A DNA stretch of 64,000 nt from Panopea generosa (Eukaryota > Mollusca > Bivalvia > Adapedonta > Hiatellidae): assembly GCA_029582155.1 (NCBI GenBank), contig CM055908.1, positions 24,285,257 to 24,349,256 of the forward strand, given 5' to 3'. This document shows, one piece after another, positions 46,825 through 57,007 of this stretch. The notes below the pieces were generated by a model. It worked only from the letters and a program-made list of their open reading frames with translations, did not search any database and was not told the DNA's origin. The translations under genes and the position numbers were made by a program. Every line of letters begins with the position of its first letter. Position 1 is the stretch's first letter.

Positions 46825-46896
46825 AGGTTCTACCGAGATTTAAACTCGGATCGCAGTATTCAAAGTCCTGAGTAATAACCATTACACCTTAGAACC
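46825..46896 (-). pseudogene. tRNA-Gln(TTG) relic
   Basis: B box TTTAAAT, altered D arm and one anticodon-stem change. Same sub-class as 44476. Confidence 0.75.
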
Positions 46897-47252
46897 GGTT
46901 GTATAAAACACATAATAACTCTTATTCAACTCTAAACAATAAAAACGTATGTCAGACATTATATTCAAATTACATGTATATGGTCAGCACAAAAAAACGG
47001 CGAATATTTCATAGGGAGCAAACATCCTGATTTGAACTAACCATTACACCATAGAACCGAGACAATATTGCATACTGATGAATACAAATTGAATTAAATG
47101 AAAGATAATATAGTATGTCTGTGTTATCACTTACACCTAATGAACTGATATATAACAGTAAAATCCGTTAAAACAGTTGTATGAAATAGTTGAGTGTAAT
47201 TAGCTTATATCATATTTGATGATCATCAGTATTTCATAAGAATATAAAATTA

Positions 47253-47324
47253 AGGCGTTACCGAAATTTGAACACGGATCGTAAGATTCAAAGTCCTGAG
47301 TGCTAACCATTACACCATAGAACC
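47253..47324 (-). pseudogene. tRNA-Gln(TTG) relic
   Basis: Acceptor GGCGTTACC (+ strand) as in 44932, plus T-stem and anticodon-stem changes. Confidence 0.75.
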
Positions 47325-47544
47325 TGTTGTATATAATAAAAGATAACTCATATTCAAGTCCAACCAGTAAAAAAGCATGTCAAACATTAAAATCACATTA
47401 CATGCATATGGCCAGCACAGAAAACGAATATGTTCTACCGAAACTTGAACTCGAATCATAGTCCTTCGTGCTAACCATTACACCATAGACCCTGTGACAA
47501 ACACTCGCATCTCGTAGTTTAAAAATAATATGATAGAAAATTTA

Positions 47545-47616
47545 AGGTTCTACTGAGATTTGAACTCGGATCGCAGGATTCAGAGTCCTGAGTGCTAACC
47601 ATTACACCATAGAACC
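47545..47616 (-). tRNA. tRNA-Gln (CTG), variant
   Basis: One T-stem mismatch (CTCAG). Dyad partner of 47812. Confidence 0.72.
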
Positions 47617-47811
47617 TATACAACATTGCATACTGACGAATACAAATTGAATTAATTGAAAGATAATATAGTATGTCTGTGTTATCAGTTACACCTAAAG
47701 AACTGATATATAACAGTAAATACCTTTAAAACAGTTGGATGAAATATCTGAGTGTTTTAATTTCTATCATATTTGATGATTAGTAGTATTTCAATAGAAA
47801 TATAAAATTGA

Positions 47812-47883
47812 AGGTTCTACCGAGATTTGAACTCGGATCGCAGGATTCAAAGTCCTGAGTGCTAACCATTACACCATAGAACC
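47812..47883 (-). tRNA. tRNA-Gln (TTG)
   Basis: Exact consensus copy, 267 bp from 47545. Confidence 0.93.
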
Positions 47884-48370
47884 GATACAATTTAACACTG
47901 ATCAATACAATTTTGAACCAATTAAGTATAATATAGTATGTCTGTGTTATCACTTACACTTAATGAACTAATATATTACAGCAAGGACTTATATAGGTCC
48001 TTTATAACAGTTACCATTTGTAAAATCTCTTCCGAGATTTGGACTTGGATCTCAGTATTCAATGTCCTTAGTGCTAACCATTACATCATATGACCAATGA
48101 CTAACACGCTCATATATTCTGTTGAAATATTTTGATAGAACTTTTAATGTTTTACCGAGGTTTGAATTCGGATCGCAGAATTCAGAGTCCTGAGTGCTAA
48201 CCTGTTCACCATAAAACCATTGACTAACACACGCATATCTTCGCTAAAGTAATGTGAAAGTAAATTCAATGTTTTACCGAAACTTGAACTCGTCTCACAG
48301 TCCTGCGTGCTAACCATTACACCATAGATCCAATGACTAACAGTTTAAAAATAATATGATAGAAAATTTA

Positions 48371-48442
48371 AGGTTCTACCGAGATTTGAATTCGGATCGC
48401 AGGATTCAGAGTACTGAGTGCTAACCATTACACCATAGAACC
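48371..48442 (-). tRNA. tRNA-Gln (CTG), variant, perhaps inactive
   Basis: Two stem mismatches: T stem CCGAA and anticodon stem CAGTA. Confidence 0.5.
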
Positions 48443-48636
48443 GATACAACATTGCATACTGATAAATACATGTTGAATTAATTAAGGATAATATAGTATG
48501 TCTGTGTTATCACTTACACTTAACGAACGGATACATAACAGTAAAAGCCTTTAAAACAGTTGTATGAAAGATGTTTGTGTAATTAGCTTATATCATATTT
48601 GATGATTATCAGTATTTCATAAGAAATATAAAATTG

Positions 48637-48708
48637 AGGTTTTACCGAGATTTAAACTCGGATCGCAGGATTCAAAGTCCTGAGTGCTAACCTATTCACC
48701 ATAAAACC
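48637..48708 (-). pseudogene. hybrid tRNA-Gln(TTG) relic
   Basis: Left half on the + strand is of the GAGATTTAAACTCGG sub-class; right half (CTATTCACCATAAAACC) is from the GTTTTACAGAGG class. A recombinant like 42716 but with different parents. Confidence 0.75.
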
Positions 48709-48759
48709 ATTGACTAACACACGCATATCTTCGCTAAAGTAATGTGAAATAAATTCAAT

Positions 48760-48820
48760 GTTTTACCGAAACTTGAACTCGAATCACAGTCCTGCGTGCT
48801 AACCATTACACCATAGATCC
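48760..48820 (-). pseudogene. 61-nt anticodon-less tRNA-like unit
   Basis: Member of the class described at 37104, close to the class consensus, with A and B boxes intact. Confidence 0.85.
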
Positions 48821-48872
48821 TGTGACTAACACTCGCATCTCGTTGTTTAAAAATAATAGGATAGAAAATTTA

Positions 48873-48944
48873 AGGTTCTACCGAGATTTGAACTCGGATC
48901 GCAGGATTCAGAGTCCTGAGTGCTAACCATTACACCATAGAACC
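48873..48944 (-). tRNA. tRNA-Gln (CTG)
   Basis: Exact consensus copy with T4 terminator. Confidence 0.93.
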
Positions 48945-49256
48945 GATATATTATTGCATACTGACGAATACAAATTGAATTAATTGAAAGATAATATAGT
49001 ATGTCTGTGTTATGAGTTACACATAATGAACTGATATATAACAGTAAAAGCCTTTAAAACAGATGGATGAAATATGAATATGTTTTAATTTCTATCATAT
49101 TTGATGATAAGTAGTATTCAATAGAAATTTAAAATTTAAGGATCTACCAAGATTTGGACTTTGATCTCAAGATGCAAAGTCCTGACTGCTAAACATTTCA
49201 ACATGTGGCCAATGACTAACACGCGTATATAAACAGTTAAAACAATGTGATAGAAA

Positions 49257-49328
49257 AGGTTCTACCAAGATTTGAACTCGGATCGGAGGATTCAGAGTCC
49301 TGAGTGCTAACCATTACACCATAGAACC
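49257..49328 (-). tRNA. tRNA-Gln (CTG), variant
   Basis: Two changes: a tolerable G-U in the T stem (CTTGG) and a mismatch at the base of the anticodon stem (TCCTCCGAT). Confidence 0.55.
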
Positions 49329-49894
49329 GATACAACATTGTATACTAATGAATACGAATTGAATTGATTGAAAGATAATATAGTATGTTAAATAATAATT
49401 GTATAATCGAGGTTTGGACTCGAACCTCAGGATTCAGTGTCCCGAGTTCTAACTATTAAACCATAGAAATAATGACAAGCGCTGGCATTTCTACCGTTAC
49501 AGATAATCATTGTGGAAAATTTAAGTATCTACCGAGATTTCAGGATCTCAGGATTCAAAGTTCTAAGTGCTAACCAAAACAACATATAACCAATGATTAA
49601 CACGCGCATATCTACGGTTAAAATTAATGTGATAGAATATGCAATGTTTTAACAAGATTTGAACTCGGATTGCAGAATTCAAAGTCTTGAGTGCTAACCA
49701 TTACTCCATAGAACCGATACTATATTGCATACTGAATACATTTTAAATCAATTAAGTATAATAATATGTCCATGTTTTCAATTACATTTAATGGACTGTT
49801 ACATAGCAGCAATGACTTATATAGGTCATTCGGAATAGTAAAAATCATTAAAACAGCGGTATATACAGTTAAAAATAACGCCATAGAAAATTTA

Positions 49895-49966
49895 AGGTTC
49901 TACCGAGATTTGAACTCGGATCGCAGGATTCAGAGTCCTGAGTGCTAACCATTACACCATAGAACC
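49895..49966 (-). tRNA. tRNA-Gln (CTG)
   Basis: Exact consensus copy. Dyad partner of 50152, here 257 bp away because of a 10-bp deletion in the spacer. Confidence 0.93.
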
Positions 49967-50151
49967 TATACAACATTGCATACTGACGAATACAAATTGA
50001 ATTAATTGAAAGATAATATAGTATGTCTGTGTTATCAGTTACACATAATGAACTGATATATAACAGTAAAAGCCTTTAAAACAGTTGGATGAAATATTTG
50101 AATGTTTTAATTTCTATCATATTTGATGATTCAATAGAAATATAAAATTGA

Positions 50152-50223
50152 AGGTTCTACCGAGATTTGAACTCGGATCGCAGGATTCAAAGTCCTGAGT
50201 GCTAACCATTAAACCATAGAACC
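50152..50223 (-). tRNA. tRNA-Gln (TTG), variant
   Basis: One D-arm/A-box change (GGTTTAATGG); otherwise consensus. Confidence 0.72.
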
Positions 50224-50724
50224 GATACAATTGTACACACTGATAAATACAATTTTGAACCAATTAAGTATAATATAGTATGTCTGTGTTATCACTTACA
50301 CTTAATGAACTAATATATAACAGCAAGGACTTATATAGGTCCTTTATAACAGTTACCATTTGTAAAATCTCTTCCGAGATTTTGACTTGGATCTCAGTAT
50401 TCAATGTCCTTAGTGCTAACCATTACATAATATGACCAATGACTAACACGCGCATATATTCTGTTAAAATATTTTGATAGAACTTTTAATGTTTTACCAA
50501 GGTTTGAATCGGATCGCAGAATTCAGAGTCCTGAGTGTTAACCTATTCACCATAAAACCATTGACAAACACACGCATATCTTCGCTAAAGTAATGTGAAA
50601 TAAATTCAATGTTTTACCGAAACTTGAACTCGAATCACAGTCCTGCGTGCTAACCATTACACCATAGATCCTGTGACTAACACTCGCATCTCGTAGTTTA
50701 AAAATAATAGGATAAAAAAATTTA

Positions 50725-50796
50725 AGGTTCTACCGAGATTTGAACTCGGATCGCAGGATTCAGAGTCCTGAGTTCTAACCATTACACCATAGAACC
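50725..50796 (-). tRNA. tRNA-Gln (CTG), variant
   Basis: One D-stem change (GGTTAGAACT). Dyad partner of 50992, 267 bp away. Confidence 0.7.
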
Positions 50797-50991
50797 GATA
50801 CAACATTGCATACTGACGAATACAAATTGAATTAATTGAAAGATAATATAGTATGTCTGTATTATCAGTTACACCTAAAGAATTGATATATAACAGTAAA
50901 TGCCTTTAAAACAGTTGGATGAAATATTTGAGTGTTTTAATTTCTATCATATTTGATGATTAGTAGTATTTCAATAGAAATATAAAATTTA

Positions 50992-51063
50992 AGGTTCTAC
51001 CGAGATTTGAACTCGGATCGCAGGATTCAAAGTCCTGAGTGCTAACCATTACACCATAGAACC
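50992..51063 (-). tRNA. tRNA-Gln (TTG)
   Basis: Exact consensus copy with T4 terminator. Confidence 0.93.
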
Positions 51064-51349
51064 GATACAATAGTGCAAACTGATAAATACAATTTTGAAC
51101 CAATTAAGTATAATATAGTATGTCTGTGTTATCACTTACACTTAATGAACTAATATATAACCATAGAACCGATACTATATTGCATACTGAATACATTTTA
51201 AATCAATTAAGTATAATAATATGTCCATGTTTTCAATTACATTTAATGGACTGTTATATAGCAGCAATGACTTATATAGGTCATTCGGAATAGTAAAAAT
51301 CATTAAAACAGCGGTATATACAGTTAAAAATAACGCCATAGAAAATTTA

Positions 51350-51398
51350 AGGTTCTACCGAGATTTGAACTCGGATCGCAGGATTCAGAGTTCTGAGT
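51350..51398 (-). pseudogene. truncated tRNA-Gln(CTG)
   Basis: Consensus from the 3' acceptor through the anticodon arm, then cut off by a junction into ordinary spacer (GTATGTCTGTGTTATCAC). A recombination breakpoint of the array. Confidence 0.85.
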
Positions 51399-51833
51399 AT
51401 GTCTGTGTTATCACTTACACTTAATGAACTAATATATAACAGCAAGGACTTATATAGGTCCTTTATAACAGTTACCATTTGTAAAATCTCTTCCGAGATT
51501 TGGACTTGGATCTCAGTATTCAATGTCCTTAGTGCTAACCATTACATCATATGACCAATGACTAACACGCACATATATTCTGTTGAAATATTTTGATAAA
51601 ACTTTTAATGTTTTACCGAGGTTTGAATTCGGATCGCAGAATTCAGAGTCCTGAGTGCTAACCTGTTCACCATCAAACCATTGACTAACACACATGCATA
51701 TCTTCGCTAAAGTAATGTGAAAGTAAATTCAATGTTTCACCGAAACTTGAACTCGTCTCACAGTCCTGCGTGCTAACCATTACACCATAGATCCAATGAC
51801 TTACAGTTTAAAAATAATATGATAGAAAATTTA

Positions 51834-51900
51834 AGGTTCTACCGAGATTTGAACTCGTATCATTCAGAGTCCTATGTGCTAACCATTACACCATAGAACC
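51834..51900 (-). pseudogene. tRNA-Gln relic with internal deletion
   Basis: Acceptor and A/B box regions remain, but bases between the T stem and anticodon stem are deleted and the anticodon stem no longer pairs. Confidence 0.8.
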
Positions 51901-52094
51901 GATACAACGTTGCATACTGATAAATACATGTTAAATTAATTAAGGATAATATAGTATGTCTGTGTTATCACTTACACTTAACGAACGGATACATAACAGT
52001 AAAAGCCTTAAAAACAGTTGTAGGAAAGATGTTTGTGTAATTAGCTTATATCATATTTGATGATTATCAGTATTTCATAAGAAATATAAAATTG

Positions 52095-52166
52095 AGGTTC
52101 TACCGAGATTTAAACTCGGATCGCAGGATTCAGTGTCCTGAGTGCTAACCATTACACCATAGAACC
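52095..52166 (-). pseudogene. tRNA-Gln relic, last full-length unit
   Basis: Loop CACTGAA has lost the conserved U33, and the B box is TTTAAAT. A truncated relic of the ATCTCTTCC class follows at about 52315-52350, where the array ends. Confidence 0.7.
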
Positions 52167-52389
52167 GATACAATTGTGCACACTGATAAATACAATTCAG
52201 TTTGAACCAATTAGATATAATACAGTATGTCTGTGTTATCATTTACACCTAATGAACTAATATATAACAGCAAGAACTTATATAGGTCCTTTATAACAGT
52301 TACTATTTGTAAAATCTCTTCCGAGATTTGGACTTGGATCTCAGTATTCTCTTAGAACCGGTTGTATAAAACACATGATAACTCTTATT

Positions 52390-53500
52390 CAACTCCAAAC
52401 AATGAGTATAAATATATAACCATATAGACATATAACCATACAAAGATATAACCATATAGGAATATATCCATATAACCATACAAAGATATAACGATATAGA
52501 CATATAACCATACAAAGATATAACCATAAGGACAAATAACCATATACAAAGATATAACCATATAGACATATAACCATACAAAGACATAACCATATAGACA
52601 TATAACCATACAAAGATATAACCTTATAGACATATAACCATACAAAGATATAATCATATAGATATATAACCATACAAAGATATAACCATATAGACATATA
52701 ACCATACAACTATATAACCATATAGACATATAACCATTCGACTATATAACCATATAGACATAAAACCATACAAAGATATAACCATATAGACATATAACTA
52801 TACAAAGATATAACCATATAGACATATACCCATACAAAGATATAACCATATAGCCATATAACCATATAGACATATAACCATACAAAGATATAACCATATA
52901 GACACAGAACCATACAAAGATATAACCATATAGACATATAACTATATAAAGATATAACCATATAGACATATAACCATACAAAGATATAACCATATTGACA
53001 TATAACCATATAACCATAATCATATAGACATATAACCATACAAATATATAACCATATAGACATATAACCATACAAAGATATAACAATATAGACATATAAC
53101 CATACAAAGATATCAATATATAGACATATAACCATACAAAGATATAACCATACAAAGATATAACCTTATTGACATATAACCATATAAACATATAACAAAA
53201 TAACCATATAACCATATAGACATATAATCATACAAAGATATAACCATATAGACATATAACCATACAAAGATATAACCATATAGACATATAACCATACAAA
53301 GATATAACCAAATAGATATATAACTATATAATCATAAAACCATACAAATAAATAAACATATAGACATATAACCATACAAAGATATAACAATATAAACATA
53401 TAACCATATAGACATATAACCATATAGACATTTAACCATATAACAATATAGACATATAAACATATAACCATATAAACATATAACCGTACAAAGATATGTG
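52390..53500. repeat. 32-bp minisatellite (ATATAACCATATAGAC type)
   Basis: About 1.1 kb of a 32-bp unit ACATATAACCATACAAAGAT + ATAACCATATAG, itself two related 16-bp halves. The minus strand is open in all three frames for over 100 codons, giving YGYMSIWLYLCMVI-like repeats; these are not genes. It follows the end of the tRNA array within 40 bp. Confidence 0.93.
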
Positions 53501-53519
53501 GGGTTATGAGTAGGATGAA

Positions 53520-53740
53520 TGTGCCTCTTCCCAAAAGTGGTGTAATTTCCCTTTCTACGATTTTGTCATTTCCCTTTTCTAGAATTGTGTACTTTCCCTC
53601 TCTAAAATGGCATATACTTTTCCTTTCTTATATTGTGTAATTCCCTTTCTCAGAGTTTATGATTACCCTCACTAAGATTGTATAATTTCCCTTACTAAGA
53701 TTCGGTAATTTCCCTTCTTAATATTGTGTATTGCTTTAAT
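53520..53740. repeat. degenerate repeat of about 30 bp
   Basis: Six to eight loose copies of a unit like TGTGTAATTTCCCTTTCTA. Confidence 0.75.
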
Positions 53741-54009
53741 GCCACCAGCCCATGCAACATATTTTTATACATATAAATGTTAACAAAACATAAAGTGGGT
53801 TTTCATTAATAAGAGTATTACTTCGTTTATACACAGTTATACATAATGCTGAATCATTATAAATTAACGTATAGTTTAACTATCAACTCATGGAACTCCT
53901 TTTCGTCTTCTAAAAATATCATATAAATAAACAAAATCACCATCAACGATATATAATAAACGGTAGAGTTGTATATATTCTGTTGGATCACATAGTATTT
54001 TAGAGATAA

Positions 54010-55785
54010 ACAACGGTGAACATAATTATTCTGTTGGACCACATCATCTAATGGAGATAAACCGCGTTGTACATATTCTGTTTGACCACATAGTAATTTT
54101 GGACGGATAAACAGCGCTGTTCATATTCTGTTGTTTGGAGATAAACAGCGTTGTACATATTCTGTTGGACCGCATAGTAATTTGGAGATAAACCGCGCTG
54201 TTCATATTCTGTTGGACCACATAGTAATTTGGAGATAAACCGCGCTGTACATATTCTGTTGGACCCCATAGTAATTTGGAGATACACCGCGCTGTACATA
54301 TTCTGTTGGACGACATTGTAATTTGGAGATAAACCGCGCTGTACATATTCTGTTGGACGACATAGTAATTTGGAGATAAACCGCGCTGTACATATTCTGT
54401 TGGACACCATAGTAATTTTGGACTGATAAACAGCGCTGTTCATATTCTGTTGGACCCCATAGTAATTTTGGACGGATAAACAGCGTTGTACATATTTTGT
54501 TGATCACATAGTATTTTGGAGATAAACCGCGTTGTACATATTCTGTTGGACGACATAGTAATTTGGAGATAAACCGCGCTGTACATATTCTGTTGGACAC
54601 CATAGTAACTTTGGACTGATAAACAGCGCTGTTCATATTCTGTTGGACCCCATAGTAATTTTGGACGGATAAACAGCGTTGTACATATTCTGTTGATCAC
54701 ATAGTATTTTGGAGATAAACCGCGTTGTACATATTCTGTTGATCACATAGTAATTTGGAGATAAACAGCGTTGTACATATTCTGTTGGACCCCATAGTAA
54801 TTTGGAGATAAACCGCGCTGTACATATTCTGTTGGACCACATAGTAATTTGGAGATAAACCGCGCTGTACATATTCTGTTAAACGACATAGTAGTTTGGA
54901 GATAAACCGCGCTGTACATATTCTGTTGGACCCCATAGTAATTTTGGACTGATAAACAGCGCTGTTCATATTCTGTTGGAACCCATAGTAATTTTGGACG
55001 GATAAATAGCACTGTACATATTCTGTTGATCACATAGTATTTTGGAGATAAACCGCGTTGTACATATTCTGTTGATCACATAGTAATTTGGAAATAAACC
55101 GCGTTGTACATATTCTGTTGGACCCCATAGTAATTTTGGATGGATAAACAGCGCTGTACATATTCTGTTGATCACATAGTATTTTGAAGATAAACCGCGT
55201 TGTACATATTCTGTTGGACCCCATAGTAATTTTGGACGGATAAACAGCACTGTACATATTCTGTTGATTACATAGTATTTTGGAGATAAACCGCGCTGTA
55301 CATATTCTGTTGGACACCATAGTAATTTTGGACGGATAAACAGCACTGTACATATTCTGTTGATTACATAGTATTTTGGAGATAAACCGCGCTGTACATA
55401 TTCTGTTGGACACCATAGTAATTTTGGAGATGAACAGCGCTGTACATATTCTGTTGGACCCCATAGTAATTTTGGACGGATAAACAGCGCTGTACATATT
55501 CTGTTGGACCCCATAGTAATTTTGGACGGATAAACAGCGCTGTACATATTCTGTTGATCACATAGTATTTTGGAGATTAACTGCGTTGTACATATTCTGT
55601 TGATCACATAGTATTTTGGACATATAAACAGCGTTGTACATATTCTGTTGATCACATAGTATTTTGGAGATAAACTGCGTTGTACATATTCTGTTTGATA
55701 CCATAGTAATTTTGGACAGATAAACAGCGTTGTACATATTCTGTTGATCACATAGTATTTTGAAGAGAAACATCGTTGTACATAT
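54010..55785. repeat. 57/60-bp minisatellite
   Basis: About 30 copies of a unit centred on GTACATATTCTGTTGGACC and CATAGTAATTTTGGA. Two length variants, GGAGATAAACCGCG (about 57 bp) and GGACGGATAAACAGCG (about 60 bp), alternate in runs. A sub-variant replaces GGACC with GATCA. Long minus-strand open frames (up to 261 codons) are a by-product. Confidence 0.92.
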
Positions 55786-56014
55786 TCTGCGGGATGATGG
55801 GATCCTCCGTTCTAAGGCGCCGTCTCAAGTTAACTTAGCTCTTACTTTTGAGTTTGTAAGTTTGAGTCCCGCTCATGCCAAAATACTTTATGTGAGAAAA
55901 GGACGGTCAGTTACTTGCCAAAGGACCATGATTAAACTCAAACCAGATATGCCACACATAACCTAAAATGTGTTGAAAATGGTGTTAAACCCAATTCATA
56001 CAACAACAACAAAG

Positions 56015-56061
<47 letters not shown>

Positions 56062-56065
56062 AAAA
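55785..56065 (+). repeat. tRNA-derived SINE-like element with (CAA)n tail
   Basis: A B box-like TAAGTTTGAGTCCCG at 55858 lies in a degenerate tRNA-like head. The body ends GGTGTTAAACCCAATTCATA and runs into (CAA)n, a common tail for invertebrate SINEs. Confidence 0.5.
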
Positions 56066-57007
56066 CAACTATAAAATAATTTGATATATAAAACGATAAG
56101 ATACTATGTGTGATGTGATTTATGATTTGCGACCAGACGCGTTGCATGACATACTCAGTTACTCTGCTGAGTAACATTTGAAATTGACGCCTTAAAAAAC
56201 AAATAGGCTAAAAAGTCGATAAAAGCAATAGAAAAACAATAGGGGTACAAATAGGTAACGCACTTAAAAGTTGAAGTATGAACCGTTCCATGCATAACGC
56301 AACAGTGTGTCCGTGGTGTAAAAGTGTGCAACCTGAGAAGCCATATCCGGGCAGACATGCCCGCCACAGATTAATATTCTCTTATAGTGATGAGTTTTAT
56401 CCCGATGAAACATAAAAGTTTGAAAAGTCAGCAGAAGCCATTATTTATATTTCTATTTCTAAAATTTCACCCGGACCCCATCAGCGGAAGTGGGAATCAC
56501 CCTCGCACACATTATCCTTGAGTAACTGCCGTAATTGCCACGCTACGCCCTTGGCGATTGCGATATATTGCGATGTGATGTTATACGACTGATGTGATGA
56601 ACCCTGCAATGAAATGTGATACCCAGATGTGACGTCCACAAAGCAATGCGCTGCTACGGAAACAATGGATGTGAAGTGTGATGCGATGTGCGATACACAA
56701 AAACATATGTATAAACAGAAGAAGAAGAATATGTAGGAAAAAAAAGAAGAAATACAATTATTTTAATTATTTGTTATTTTTCTGGTAAATACGATTAACG
56801 TTTAAACAGCTAAATTATTTAATTGCATGTTTATAAATATGCTCATTCAAATAAACCATATTCTTTTAAAATCAAGTAAATTCCACACGAGCGGTTTATT
56901 AGCACGCAATTAGAACCGGGACCACCCCGACTTTTAGTAAAATGTTCTACTGTGTTACCTCCCCTTAATTCGTTCTTCAATGTTAGAAGATACATTTAAC
57001 AACCAAG
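56066..57007. other. upstream region of CCT7, unclear content
   Basis: No clear gene. A GTGATGTGATG-type short repeat lies at about 56560-56690. The CCT7 promoter and 5'UTR should lie near its right end, but no TATA box or initiator can be named with confidence. Confidence 0.4.

Larger units (their letters stand above)
36750..52340 (-). repeat. tRNA-Gln gene array with higher-order repeat structure
   Basis: About 15.6 kb holding roughly 80 tRNA-Gln-derived units by eye, all minus strand. Consensus (71 nt plus discriminator U): GGTTCTATGGTGTAATGGTT, then AGCACTCAGGACT[C/T]TGAATCC and TGCGATCCGAGTTCAAATC TCGGTAGAACC, with paired acceptor, anticodon (CAGGA/TCCTG) and T (CCGAG/CTCGG) stems. Thirteen copies are exact. 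Intact genes are followed by T4 (+ strand AAAATT), a pol III terminator. The block 38164-41887 is two copies of an 1,862-bp unit with no net length change between matching tRNAs; the rest is rearranged. Relic classes are: 61-nt without anticodon; GTTTTACAGAGGTTTGAATC (38771, 40633 and others); ATCTCTTCCGAGATTTGGAC (38646, 40508 and others); GTATCTACCGAGATTTCAG (about 39655, 41517); AATCG[A/G]GGTTTGGACTCG (37681, 39536, 41398, 45401, 49407); and GATCTACCAAGATTTGGAC (about 39271, 41133, 49140). Confidence 0.95.

Noticed and set aside
37893-51695. Open frames of 60-96 codons with shared MSMFSITFNGLLYSS or FYGVMVSTQDFES sequences
   Set aside because: They are readings through tRNA units and spacers, repeated because the array is repeated.
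36750-52340. CRISPR-like array of regularly spaced repeats
   Set aside because: The repeats are tRNA-Gln genes and relics in an intron-bearing genome, with long homologous spacers and no cas genes.
52303-53534. Overlapping minus-strand open frames of 96-157 codons
   Set aside because: They are translations of the 32-bp minisatellite, open in every frame; no gene features.
54044-55773. Minus-strand open frames up to 261 codons with a repeated MYSAVYLQITM-like pattern
   Set aside because: They follow the 57/60-bp minisatellite period and exist in several frames at once; a repeat artefact.
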